This document shows, in pieces, positions 23,173-35,900 of a stretch of 64,000 nucleotides of DNA. Origin of the DNA: Selaginella tamariscina (Eukaryota; Streptophyta; Lycopodiopsida; Selaginellales; Selaginellaceae); assembly GCA_003024785.1 (NCBI GenBank), contig PUQB01000059.1:379853-443852 (forward strand), in the 5' to 3' direction. The notes below the pieces were generated by a model that was not told the DNA's origin, did no database searches, and was given only the letters and a program-made list of their open reading frames with translations. Numbering within the stretch: position 1 is the first letter of the stretch; every line of letters begins with the position of its first letter. Position numbers and translations under genes: made by a program.

Positions 23173-25990
23173 GCACCTTCTCCTTAAGGACATGCGACCT
23201 GGTTTAACAAGATAACGTTGATGGAAGGCAGCAACCTTGGAAGAAGCATGGAGTAAATTGGATGCAGGTTCCTAAGTGCGATCGTAGGCAAATAACCTTT
23301 CCAATCCACCAAGTATTAAAGTTGAATGTGATGAAGATGAGAATCAAGGATAGCTGCAACTTTGTACTCAAGTTCATTGTTAATGATCATAGAAGGGGAA
23401 GAGAAGAAGCACGACCAGGAAGAGAAGAAGGATGATACAGTTCCAATAAAGTGTGAAACACAAGATGAAGTTTCACAGTAGATGGCAGCTCTAGTTAGAA
23501 AGCTACAGGATTGACCTCAATCACAATCCTGTAAAGACCTAATCATTGAAAATCCAACTTAGAAGAAAGCTTGTTGGTGCAGATATGCCGACGAAGAAGC
23601 CACACAAGATTACCAACCTTGTATGCAGGTGCTGGCTGATGATGAGCATTAGCGTGACGCTTGTACCGTTCTTGTGCTTGTTGAAGATGAACTCAGAGAT
23701 CATCATGTACTTGACGAAAATGCTAGAGACGATCTTGTACTGCAGGAGTGGAAGAAGGAGAAGCATGAGGAGCAAAGTGAAAACGTGAATGTAACTTGTA
23801 AGAGTGAAGAAAGGTGTCTAACCTATAGATGCGTGAACGAAGTTGTTGTAAGCAAACTCCACCATAGAAAGAAGGTCTAACCAGTTATTCTGTTGGTAAC
23901 TGATGAAGTAGGGAAGATACTGCTCCAAGGTCTAAATTGTGCATTCTGACTGCCCATCAGTTTATGGATGATATCCTAAAGAAAGATCTGCTTTAACTTG
24001 TAAACTTTGGAGAAGTTCTCGCCAAAATCTGGACATGAATTGTGGGCCTCGATCAGAAACAATGCTCTCAAGAAGACCATGATGTCGGAACACTTCGTAG
24101 ATCACCAACTTAGCAGTTGTCTAGCATGTAGCCGTCTTGTTATAGGGTAAGAAATGAGCCTGTTTGGTGAAACAGTCAACCACCACAAGAACTGCATCAA
24201 ATCCACGAGAAGAAGGAAGATCTATGAGGAAATCCATAAAAATGGATCTCCAAGGAGCAGAGGGAACAGGAAGAGGACGAAGAAGATCAGAGGGCGCGTG
24301 ATGAGGCATCTTCGACCTGTTGCAGGTGTCACAACTCTGTACAAATTTTTTCACAAAACCTCGCAATGCAGGCCATCAATAGTTGCAAGTCACCAACTCA
24401 ATTGTCTTGGCCACACCAAAATGTCCTATAGCCGGGGTATCATGACAATTTTGTATCACACGAGTCTTGTAAACACCAACATGAATGCACATGAGACCCT
24501 CCTGGTACATGAGTTCATCATATATGGCAAACAGCTTGTAGTCTATACGGGAACTGGAGGAAGAGGAGCTTGCGATGTTAGGACTAATGAGTGAGAACAC
24601 ATTCTTTGCTAAGTCGTCTATAGCCAATTGCAAACAAATGCCCTGTAGAAGTGTTGAATTTGCTGGAGCCTGATGAACCTATAGTGTCGCAAGCCGAAAT
24701 CAATCAGGACCCAGTAACATTTGCTTTTGATAGTTGCATGTAGGATCGCTCAAGGTCGATGCAAGGTAAGAGCGCCTAGACAATGCATTCGCTTTGTCAT
24801 TTCGAAAACCATGCCTATAAACAATGACAAAATCAAAATGTGATAGGACTTCCACCCACCTAGCCTGTTACCGAGTGAGAACTCGAGCCAAAAAAACTTT
24901 AGGTTCTTGTGATCCGTAAGAACTTGTATAGGATGTGCAACAACTTTCAGAAAGCGCCACCACTCCTCGAACGAATCCACAATGGCCTTGAGTTCCTTAT
25001 CATGAATTTTGTAATTGATCTCTGCTGAAAGAAACTTACGAGAGTGAAAAGTTATAGGATGAAGTAACTTATCTTCTCCAACTTGTGATAGGATAGAACC
25101 TACTGCAAAGTCCGAAGCATCTGCCTCAACGAAGAAGGGACAAGAAGGATCAGGATGTACTAAAATCGGAGCTGTCGTGAAGGCGTCCTTAAGTGCTGTG
25201 AATGCATGTTCCGCCTTGTTGGACCAAGAGAAATCCCCAAAGCACTTGATGAGTTCCGTGAGTGGAAGTACACGCTTGGAGAAGTCATGTATGAATCGTC
25301 TATAGAAATTTGCGAAGCCAAGGAAACATTGTATGTTTCGTATAGACGTAGGCCTCTCCCACTCCATGACAGTCTTCACTTTGTGCATGTCCATTGAGAC
25401 GCTAGCAAGAGAGACGATGTAGCCCAAGCACCCCTATTGAAAAAAACACTTCTCCAACTTCACATACAAACCATAATTGTGAAGCTTCTGTAGAACTAGT
25501 CGTACATGCTTGTCATGTGCCTCCTGGTCCTTGAAAAAAATCAGGATGTCATCGAGGTAGATCACCACAAACTGGTTCAAGAAGTCGCGAAAGATGTTGT
25601 TCACTATGTGTTGAAACACGGCTAGGGCATTTGTAAGTTCAAAAGGCATCACCGTGTACTCAAAGTGTCCATACCTTCGTAAACACCTTTGCTCCTTGTA
25701 GTTGATCGAGAAGTTCCGGGATTAATAACAATGGGTACCAGTTTCAGATGGTGACTTGATTTAAACCTCTGTAGTCCACAACCAAATGTAAACTCCTATC
25801 TTTCTTCTTAACAAATAAGATAGGTGCTCCTGTAAGAGACTTTGAGTAACGAATGAAGCTAGATGCTCGATGTACTAGTGAAGAACCTCCAATTCTGTAG
25901 GTGACAGTACATAAGTCAGTTCAAATGGTGGAGTCTTCCCCTCTGCAAGATTGATGGGATAGTCATAGGACTTGTGAATAGGAAGAACTG
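23173..25990 (-). pseudogene. G2 pol: reverse transcriptase, RNase H, integrase
   Basis: On the minus strand, RT starts near 25930 ([12 protein letters not shown]). [14 protein letters not shown] and the catalytic YLDD lie at 25652-25545. The segment before it, which should hold the motif A Asp, is deleted near 25680. RNase H follows ([16 protein letters not shown], near 25120), then the integrase zinc finger (H-H-C-C; SCDTCNRSKMP near 24320) and core with DFLIDLP, SDRGPQF and DGQSE. Frames break at several stops. The protein tail to the LTR (23.2-23.8 kb) is unrecognisable. The missing RT Asp alone makes it inactive. Confidence 0.85.
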
Positions 25991-26449
25991 CAGCCTTGTG
26001 CTTATCAAAAACGTCCTAAAAGGAGTGATACTTGGATGGTAGGGAAGAAGTAGGAGAAGGAGAAGAAGATTGAAAAATAGGAGAGTTAGATACATAAGAG
26101 GTAGAAAAGGATGTAGGAGTTACTTGCAAGGCAAAAAGATGAAAAAGAGCAAGATAAGTGGCAAGTTCATGCATAGTAGTGGTTAGAACGCGGAGAGGAG
26201 AAGGAGGGAGTTATGAATGAAAAAAAGAAAGGATCTTGCGGGATGAAACAGAAGCAGAGTAATGAAAAGAGGCAAAATTGATGAAAACTTGTGCTGATGT
26301 TGATGAGTGTACAGGATTGGAAGAACCCTGTACAAAAGTCCGTGAATGCACATGAGTGAAGAAGAGCCTGTGAATGTGCTGACGAATTGACAGGAGGTGG
26401 ATCCTGTCAAGGAGGAACCTTCGACACTGATACAGGAGTAGGCAACTAC

Positions 26450-26574
26450 TGAGTTGGTGATCCGCAAAGTGTTCCGACATCATGGTCTTCCTGAGAGCAT
26501 TGTTTTTTATCGAGACTCACAATTTATGTTCAGATTTTGGCAGGAGCTTCTCCGGAGTCTACAAGGGTTCAAAC
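26450..26574 (+). pseudogene. Inverted piece of integrase inside the G2 5' end
   Basis: The plus strand here reads HHGLPESIV, then FRFWQELLRSLQ, integrase core words. The same sequence is found on the minus strand in the main integrase near 24005-24120. So one integrase segment is present at both ends of G2 in opposite orientation. Confidence 0.75.
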
Positions 26575-26936
26575 TGTCAAGCCACGACCCAAGAGCAAGA
26601 TAAGAACAAGGAGGCTTGACTCAAGAGCAAGGCAAGAATAAGGAACATGACAAAAATGATTATAGAATGACTAGTGTTGATATTAACTGATTGTACAACA
26701 ATTAGGTTGGAGCTTTTATACTCACAACTCCAAGAGCTAATCTAGGCATAAGCTAAAAATGATACTCCAAGAGCTAATCTAGGCATGAGCTAAAAATACT
26801 GTCTCTTATCCTATAAGTATATCCTGTAAGCATATCTTGTAGGCATATCCTGTAGGGATATCCCCGTATCTTGTATCTTGTATCCTGTAGGTCATATCCT
26901 ATAAGCATATCCTGTATTCTGTATCGGGTCATGACA
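26575..26936 (-). repeat. G2 5' LTR
   Basis: Starts TGTCATGACCCG on the minus strand. It is followed on the plus strand by the TTAAC target-site repeat. Confidence 0.9.
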
Positions 26937-27985
26937 TTAACTCAAATTCTCAGTTGTTGTTATCCTTAATCCTATAGTGAGTTTATGCTTTGTCATTGAG
27001 TTGGACCCTCAATCCCATTGTTATCCTTAACCAAGTGACTTTATCCCTAATTTGAACATTTAACCCACCTTAACCTCGTGAATTTAAGATAATTATTAGT
27101 TTAAGAGGATAACCGTCGGATAAAATTTAGGATAATTGTTAGATGGATTTTAATATAACCGTCGAATGAGTTCATAATACATATTGGATACAATTTAGGA
27201 AGGCCGTTGGATAGAATTTAGAATGGTCGTTGATGGGGTGTTCACGACGGACACACACAGACACAACAGATAAACTTATTATATAAGATACGTGATTATT
27301 TCATAAATAAATAAAATGGTACTATATAATAATATTACTCCTTATATATTCAATTATATTAATACTTGTCTATAATCATGTGTTATACAATAGTTTAATA
27401 ATCGTGTATGTGTAATAAAGCTTTCCATATATACGATTAGTTCTATTGTTACATAGTTTATTATTCATGTGATTACATAATAATTACCATACCAATATAC
27501 AATTTTTCATAATTTACATTTCGTGTTACACTAGTGTGTATTTATCTCTATTGTACTGCTTACGAAGATTACTTTTGTATCATTTCATATAAATACTTTG
27601 CCCGATTTATTAATGTCAATTTGAATCTCTCATGTATATATGCATGTATCCATATGAATATATATCTTAACATTTTTATAATTATGTTAAGATACATAAA
27701 GCATATGTTCAGAGGATATGCATAGGTGAATGTGATTACTTGGTTTTCTGAAATGAATAAAGAACAAACACACTAGCTATGTATGTATGCGTATATAAAT
27801 AATCATTATGTGTGTATTTATAAATGATCTAAATTAATGTCCATTTATTGGTAATATTGGCATATATATGTTTGTTTTAATAATCTATGTATACGTATAC
27901 TTAACAAGAAATCATAATTCATGTGTACATACGTTCGCACCACAACTATGTGAAGTATGTATTTATGTGTATAATGTGTCCTATA
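26937..27985. other. AT-rich spacer with phrase repeats, no gene
   Basis: 26940-27270 continues the phrase repeats of 22.1-22.8 kb, including GACACACACAGACACA, which also occurs near 22705. From 27270 to 27985 I see only AT-rich sequence. Confidence 0.5.
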
Positions 27986-27989
27986 TGTA

Positions 27990-29572
27990 GACATATGATG
28001 TCAGAACACTTTGCGGATCACCAACTCAGCAGTTACTTGCTCCTGTATCAGCATCGAAGGTTCCTCCTTGACAAGATCTACCTCCTGTCAATTTGTCAGC
28101 ACATTTGCAGGCTCTTCTTCACTCATGTGCATTCACAGACTTTTGTACAGGGTTCTTCCAATCTTGTACACTCGTTAACATCAGCACTTTTCCTTTTTCT
28201 TTTCATTATTCTGCTTCTGTTCCATCCCGCAAGATCCTTTCTTTTTTTCATTCATAATTCCCTCTTTCTCCTCTCCGCGTTCTAACCACTACTATGCATG
28301 AACTTGCCACTTATCCTGCTCCTTTTCATCTTTTTGCTTTTCAAGTAACTCCTACGTCCTCTTCTACCTCTCATGTATCTGACTCTCTTATTTTTTAATC
28401 TTCTTCTCCTTCGCCTACTTCTTCCCTACCATCCAAGTATCACTCCTTTCAAGATGTTTTTGATAAGCACAAGGCTGCAGTTCTTCCTATTCACAGGTCT
28501 TATGACTGTCCCATCGATCTTGCAGAGGGGAAGACTCCACCGTTTGAACCGACTTATGTATTGTCACCTACAGAATTGGAGGTTCTTCGCTAGTACATCG
28601 AAGATAACTTGATCCAGCTTCATTCATCACTCAAAGTCTTCTACAGCAGCACCTATCTTTTTTGTTAAGAAGAAAGATAAGAGTTTGCATTTGGTTGTGG
28701 ACTACAAAAGTTTGAATCAAGTCACCATCCGGAACTAGTACCCGTTGTTATTGATCCCAAAACTTCTAGATCAACTACGAGGAGCAAAGGTATTTACGAA
28801 GATTGACTTACGAGGGGCCTACAATCTTGTATGGATTCGTCCAGGCAATGAGTGAAAGACTGTCTTTCGTATAAAGTATGGACACTTCGAGTACACGGTG
28901 ATGCCTTTTGAACTTATAAATGCCCTAGCCATGTTTCAACACATAGTGAACAACATCTTTCGCGACTTCTTGAACCAGTTTGTGATGATCTACCTCGATA
29001 ACATCCTGAGTTTTTTTAAGGACCAGGCGGCACATGACAAGCATGTACGACTAGTTCTACAGAAGCTTCGCGAGCATGGATTGTATGCGAAGTTGGAGAA
29101 GTGTTTTTTAGATAGGGATATTGTGGAGTTCTTGGGCTACATCGTCTCTCCTGTCGGCATCTCAATGGACATGCACAAAGTGAAGACTGTCATGAAGTGG
29201 AAGAGGCCTAAGTTTATACAAAACGTACAATGTTTCCTTGGCTTTCGCAAATTTCTATAGGCGATTGATACATGACATGTACTTCCACTCACGGAACTCA
29301 CCAAGTGCTTTGGGGATTTCTCTTGGTCCGACAAGGTGGAACATACATTCACAGCACTCAAGGACGCCTTCACGACAACTCCGATTTTAGTACATCCTGA
29401 TCCTTCTTGTCCCTTCTTCGTTGAGGTAGATGCTTCGGACTTTGCAGTAGGTTCTATTCTATCACAAGTTGGAGAAGATAAGTTACTCCATCCTATAGCC
29501 TTTCACTCTCGTAAGTTCCTTTCAGCGGAGATCAATTACGAAATTCATGATAAATAACTCATGGCCATTGTG
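27990..29572 (+). mobile_element. G2b: truncated second copy of the G2 family, plus strand
   Basis: It runs from ATGATGTCAGAACACTTTGC (same as 26485 on the minus strand) through the untranslated and gag-like part to RT and RNase H. RT motif A ([13 protein letters not shown] near 28793-28830), absent from G2, is kept here. The catalytic box reads YLDN instead of YLDD (near 28991-29002), which removes one metal-binding Asp. RNase H stops in mid-domain at about 29572, where gypsy family A sequence begins. No LTR is seen. Several stops are present. It faces G2, so the two form an inverted pair about 1 kb apart. Confidence 0.85.
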
Positions 29573-29880
29573 GGTTCGACTTACTCATGGGCCGGCCGTG
29601 GCTCAGGGGCACGAGGGTACAGCATGATTGGGAGAATCAGCGGGTTCAATTCCCCGCCAAGAGAGGACTAATATCCGTTACTATGAAACATGTCCGAGCG
29701 CCACCATCAAAATCCCAACCCCATGAGTACCATCTCCTAGATTGGAGCAAGGGGCTAGACGATGAGGAAGAAGCAGCTATCTTGGCATGTTTACCAAACT
29801 TATTTGTTGTATAGGAGGTAGACCCTCGACAGGAAGTACGAGAGTCCGCCGCCACATACCTGATGACACCTGCATAGAAC
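29573..29880 (+). pseudogene. Gypsy family A protease/linker fragment (right-arm copy)
   Basis: Reads GRPWLRGTRVQHDWENQRVQ and DWSKGLDDEEEAAILACL, homologous to 2455-2680 and to the minus strand of 16780-17065. It is open from 29587 to 29814, then fuses to the decayed gene region. Confidence 0.85.
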
Positions 29881-30179
29881 TCTTGCCTAAGGCACCATGA
29901 AAACCCTAAACCTAAGCCTGGTACACAAATTGTTGCTAAGTATGAAACTATGCTAGAAACTGCATGAACAAACTATAGCATATAAGAATATACCACTATT
30001 TGAGAATATTTCAAAATTACAAAAATGCATTTTTACAAGTGCCACTAGGTTTGGTGTTCGAATCTTGGGACTAACTTCCTACATAGACACCATGTGAATA
30101 TTCGCCTCGAGCCACTCATTTTGAACTTGCTCACATTGAATGTGAAGGCTAGGGTTCTAGTTTGCCTCACGTAAGCCAT

Positions 30180-33100
30180 AGAGGATGCCTCAAACACGCA
30201 ATTGGCGCAAGAGCGGTGCTGGGTCTGGAACAGCTTCAAAGTGGCCGCCAAAAGGAGCTCCAAGAAAACCCAAGGCAGCAGCCAAAAGTGTGAAACACAA
30301 GTCTAGTAAGTGGGTTCCTATTTTTGTTTTCATGCCATTGCATTTCTCTGTTTGTTCCAGTCGATCGATCTGCATCTCCCCCACCTAAACATAGGCAGGT
30401 GAGTAAAGGATCCCCTTCTCCCCACCACCACCGCAGCAGGAGGAAGAAGAGCCACAACAGGAGGAAGAGCAGCCGCAGGAGTTACTCCATTTGAGCAAAC
30501 TAGCTAAACAACAGCCCCGAAATGCACAAGGAATGGCTTAAAGCCAGGTGGGACAAGCATTCCATATAGCACTTAGCGTGAACATCAACAAAAGATGAAG
30601 CTTTTGAAGGTGAATAGTGAAGGGATTTTTGGAGGGCAAACAAACATTTGTTTGTGTCATTGCAGCCGTTGTCTTATCAATTTTCCGATGGCAAGCCCTT
30701 TGCCACTGCTGGCAGCTACAAAGGGCATGTTTCTGGCTTAGACAAGGCGGGTAAGAGACCAAACAAGAAGGGTTGCCAAGAAGAGGATGTTTTGTGTACA
30801 GAAGGTGGAGTAGATGGAGGATCTTCATCCACTTGCAGCCCCATGAAGAGCATGCAAAGTTCCAATGTCGACTAGCAAAAAAGCTCCACGTCGTGCACTG
30901 AATACAAGCCCAGGCAAGTTTAGATTGGTGGATGCAATTCCCCTACATATGGGATAAGTTAAGAGATTGCTGCAACGAGCATGTGTGTGTTGTATGCCAA
31001 ATACCATGGAAGAGTGCTCTGACATTTATGTACATGCCACTAGCATGACGACTACAGATTCGGAGTCAGTCTCAAACTGTTTGCAACCATGATCTACGGC
31101 GCGGGTGGAATGAGAAGATTGGCTCAACAAAGATACTACATATGCCCAAGAAACTATACGTGAGTTTTGGCACGCGAGCGTTGGCAAGAAGTTTCTGGCT
31201 TTTTAGATCCTTAAAATTGGTTGGCAAATTAAAAAAACTTATATCAAAAAAATATTCTTGAGAATATTCTAAAATATGCTAGAATATACCTAGAATATTC
31301 ACGAAATACTAGAATATTTTGAAGCCTCCTGAGCCGGAGCCTCCTTTTCACTGAGACCCGTTTCTGGCTTAGACAAGGCGAAACAAGAAGGGTTGCCAAG
31401 AAGAGGATGCTATGTAGAAGGTGGAGTAGATGGAGGATCTTCATCCACTTGCAGCCCCATGAAGAGCATGCAGGAAGTTCCAATGTCGACTAGCAAAAAA
31501 GCTCCACGTCGTGCACTGAATACAAGCCCAGGCAAGTTTAGATTGGTGGATGCAATTGAGCTGAAGATATTGGACATTATGTCGATTCTGCACCTCAACA
31601 ATGCATCTCAGAACTGCAAGAATGAGATGCTAATGGCACTTTTTCAAGATGGAGTAGCAGGGAAGCAGTCGCTTTGTAGCTTGGTTGCACAAATACAAGA
31701 TTATGATGGATCTCTAGACGGTGTAAAGATCCCATACACTTGGAAGCAAATGAAGAGTTCAAGCTTTAGGGCGGTCTGGAATTCAAAGGCACGCAGTTTG
31801 CTTCCACCAAGGTGCAGGTGCTGAATTTGAAGACCCGTACGCATTCCCCTACATATGGGATAAGTTAAGAGATTGCTGCAACGAGCATGTGTGTGTTGTA
31901 TGCCAAATACCATGGAAGAGTGCTCTGACATTTATGTACATGCCACTAGCATGACGACTACAGATTCGGAGTCAGTCTCAAACTGTTTCCAACCATGATC
32001 TACGGCCGTGGGTGGAATGAGAAGATTGGCTCAACAAAGATACTACATATGCCCAAGAAACTATACGTGATTTTGGCACGCGAGACGTTGGCAAGAAGTT
32101 TCTGGCTTTTTAGATTCTTAGTCCTCGATTCCCATGGCTGTGAAGTTGTAGCAATTGCAACAGGCACATGAGCCAGGCATCCTTGCTTTCAAGATGCAAA
32201 AGAGGATGCACATTTGCAGGTGACAACAATTCAGTGCCCAAATTGTGACATGAAAAATAACATTCAAGCAGCAATACTTTCCAGGTGATCCTCAAAATTT
32301 GTTGTTGATGCTGCACTCAAATGGTTTCTAGGTGACATCAACTAAAATCAGATTTGTTCATGCTATCACTATGATAGTTATCAATGGTGGGGTACATGGT
32401 CAAAGTGACGTGGATGGGATGATTTTGCCTTTGGTTTTCATACCCAAGGAAAGCATTCCAAAGCTTGGCAAGAGGAAAGGTTCTGACCAGATGGATATAT
32501 TTCTGGAGCCTATATTGAAGGAGTTGAAGGATTTGTTTAACGTGGGGTTCGTGTGTGAAGTATGGCTTGGGTTCTCATGAGATTCAAGATTACCAACATT
32601 ACCACAGGAATTCTATCAGGGTAATGTTATATTACACAATAAGCAATCACGTCGCACAATCATGAAGCTCGTAATAGATCTCAACAAGGTCTTCTATGAT
32701 ACCACTCGCAGAACAGGTTGGACTGAGGATATTATTATGAAGACGAAAGAGCTGCTCCAAGTATGGTGGCTGTTATGGACTAAGGAAGCAGCTCCCGTGC
32801 TCCACTAGAACATGCTTTGGTGCCAGGCATGTACTAGACAATTGCATGGTGATCAACCCTCATGAAAGCTGCTGGTGTTATCGTTTTGAGAGGTTGTTTG
32901 GAGACAGGTAAGATAAAAACAAACAACAAGGAGGTGGAAATAACTTACAATAGGATAATGAATGACATATTCGCAGCACCAATAAGCAGCTTGAAGATTG
33001 AAGAACTAGATGGATTATCTAGGAATGAGTGTTGGGAGTCCATGTTTTTGAAGTGCATTAAGAGTACCTCACCAAATGAACCAGAGAGAGGTTTGTAACA

Positions 33101-34200
33101 TCTCCTCTCTTCACTATTCTGTAGCTTAAGTCTTTTCATCTCATGCATGCTTCATTTGTTGTGCGTCATTGGATGAGGCAGTGGCTGTTTGGTCCGGATG
33201 CCTTGGAACACCATGGGAGAGCTTCTTTGAAGAGAAACGGGATTGTCATTGGAAGAGGTATTAAACGGGAGATCCGTGAACAGAAACAAAGAAGCCTTCA
33301 TTCGAAAATAGGGTGAACCTGGTGCAATTTGAACATGTAGTTTTCGAATTTCCTACGATATATCAGCGAGGTCAACTTTTCCGACGGGATGATTCACTGG
33401 TTGTGACTAATACAGAACCTGGTGCACAAGATTTTATAGGCCCCTTCAAGTACACATTGGTGATACTAGCAGAGACAGGTGCTCAAGTGCTTTTTATGTA
33501 GAGTATTACAGGTACTGTTTGACTAATGAAGGTGTAGAAGTCGACGATTTCACTTGAGGTTTCATATTGGACAAGGCCATGCAACCGTCATCTTCTCTTG
33601 AAATATTGCTAGTTAGTTTGATTGAACGGGAAATATGCATTCTGCCTCTACGAGATGGTGCAAGGCTAGGATACAAATTAGCGCTGGAAACTACATGTAA
33701 GGATTTTCCAACCCGTTGACAGGGATTTTGGTGGAAGGCTAGATGCCCTATTGGCCACTATGTGGAGATATTATTGAAGTTGCTGGGCAGAGAAAGGAAA
33801 CCTGGTTTGCCAAGGTGGAGAAAGTGAACATGAGAAATAAAAATGTGCTGTGATATGGTTGAAGAGAGACCAATCATTCGAAAACAAGTCTCGTAAGGCC
33901 TACGTGGCAGATTATAGAGAGGAGATTTATCAACACCGGGAGTGTTATTCGCAAATCACTAAATGTTGAGGTTGTTAGGGAAGAAAGACAAACTTGGTAT
34001 GTCATATGCTGAAAGGTCTCATATAGTCTCTATGATAGGAATAAACTACATCTTATAAAATTGCATCTTAAACTATAGAACTTAGAAAACTCTCTTGAAA
34101 ACTTACTGGCCATTAACTATAATTCACAACTATATATAGTTAACTCACAAGTGTAGTTCAAGTGAGGTTAGTATAGTTTCCAGGTGAGGTAGGCTGCCGG
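30180..34200 (+). pseudogene. Decayed transposon-like gene (right-arm copy)
   Basis: This is the fuller copy of the minus-strand gene at 14.0-16.5 kb. In order: the basic KPKAAAKSVKHKSSKW segment (30265-30330), Pro/Glu-rich sequence, a Ser/Lys-rich piece open at 31393-31824 with a helical stretch (ILHLNNASQNCKNEMLMALF), and 32332-32580 with IPKLGKRKGSDQMDIFLEP and LKDLFNVG. Later fragments around 32.9-33.5 kb keep short open frames. A CACTA-type tnp2 origin is a guess from the last motif only. Stops between all pieces show it is dead. Confidence 0.45.
30620..32110. repeat. Tandem duplication inside the right arm
   Basis: About 600-750 bp beginning near GGCTTAGACAAGGCGG occurs twice (about 30737-31200 and 31370-32110). 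The first copy lacks the 31558-31835 segment. Between them lies 31210-31350, an AT-rich run of AGAATATTC-like palindromes. The left arm has one copy. Confidence 0.75.
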
Positions 34201-34299
34201 GGTTTCTAGTGCTTCTTCTGGTTACAACAGTGGTAATATTGTATAAAATTAAAGTCAACACTATATTCTTAAGAATATTTTGTTAGACTGAACCATCGT

Positions 34300-35900
34300 A
34301 AAAAAAAAATTATTATTGACATGTATTAGCTAATGCAAGTATGCTGGTAGTACTACCATTATTGTAAGCATTGCATGTAAAGATATAATATGAAATATAA
34401 TTTCATTATAAAGATTTTAAAATAGCCTTTTGTTGTCATATGTAAAAGGACACCACTGTCCTTCTTTGGGTACAATAGTGGTAATATTGTACGAAATTAA
34501 AGTCAACACTATATTCTTGAGAATATTTTTTTTGTCATACTAGATTGAACCATGGTATAATTATATAGGAAAATATATGTACACAAAGTAAAGTAAAGAG
34601 AGGCTTAACAAAATCAATAAGCTCAGAACATTTATTCCTTGAACATTTTAAAAACTAGTACACAATCATTATATATTCTTTTTTATATTTTTATATTAGA
34701 AAACAAAGCTATTGTCTCTAAATAATGGTCCACGTACTATATTTAATAGAAACGAAGGATTGTTTTTGATTTTGGATGAGTAACCTGTATAAACACATAC
34801 ATAGTCACAATCGTACATATCACATAATACATACACACAGTAAGAAGAGACATTGTCAGCCAAATTATTAACAAGTAACCAAAATAAGGCATTGTTTTCA
34901 CGATGAGAGCGCGCACACACACACATATGTTGTGTTAGAAACGAGAAATTTGATTCCACAGTGAGAGAGACAGATGTGAGCAATTGCCATATTCTACAAT
35001 CTTAAGTAAATTGTTTGAAAAGCAACAATGGGACACTTCTTCATCAATATTGTTTTGATCTTAAATTTATAAGTTTATTATGGTGTTGTGTGCATGTGTG
35101 TTGATAATGTTTATATGCTAATGTATATTTTTTCCAATTATCGAAAAGGAGATGGACCAAGTAGAAATGACAGTATACGGGAATGTATTGTACCCCATCC
35201 AAAGAAACCCCATGTTCTTTCGTGTTATGGGCTAGACTAATGCTGATTATAAAATATTTAATATTTCATTTGTAAAATTCTTTTTAATTTGAGAACTTAC
35301 ATTTTATATAATATGTATTTATAAATGATCACCCTTTTCCCACAAACTTTCATATCAACTTAACATATTATATATACAATATGTATGAACGAATACAAGA
35401 ATGCATGTAATCGATCACATAACAAATTAGGGAAATTTGAAATAATACATTTGTTCTGGAATTGATTTAATCAAAATTATCACAATAATAAATTTGCAAC
35501 CTTAATGACAATTTTAAGTTTCCAATGTAAGTTACAATAATTTTTATTTTAATTTTAAGATTTAATGAAAAATCTCATTTTAAAGTCAATAATGCATTTC
35601 TAATATATATATCATTTAAAATATATTGATATAAAATATAATATTCAAATTAAAATATATTTAAAAGTGCAATGTGTAATGCATACAATATTAATTAAGA
35701 TAATATAATACTGAATAAATTTTAAATACAAACAAGTAAACCATATAGTATATAATTTATAAATAAAAAGATGTAATCTCTTTAAATTTGAAATTACATA
35801 ATCCACATAATTAATATACTGATATATATACTAATATATTTACTAATGTGTAAAAAATTTGAGGGTTTATTGACCCATAATAGATCCCTCCCTCCATCCC
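34300..35900 (-). repeat. R repeat, copy 2 (reverse orientation)
   Basis: Reverse complement of 12410-13960, ending at the CT-rich stretch near 35895. Confidence 0.75.

Larger units (their letters stand above)
22831..26936 (-). mobile_element. G2: Ty3/gypsy LTR retrotransposon, minus strand
   Basis: Both LTRs are present (22831-23172, 342 bp; 26575-26936, 362 bp), with ends TGTCAAG and TCATGACA. A perfect 5-bp target-site duplication TTAAC flanks the element (22826-22830 and 26937-26941). The LTRs differ by roughly 10 percent, so it is much older than G3. A purine-rich tract (minus strand AAGGAGAAGGTGC) adjoins the left, 3', LTR. No primer-binding site of the TGG type follows the right, 5', LTR; instead that end holds an inverted piece of integrase. 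Pol is decayed. Confidence 0.92.

Noticed and set aside
26183..26483. Phe/Leu-rich membrane-protein-like frames (also 28000-28285)
   Set aside because: They lie in the leader of the G2 family, are not conserved in frame between the two copies, and arise from T-rich sequence.
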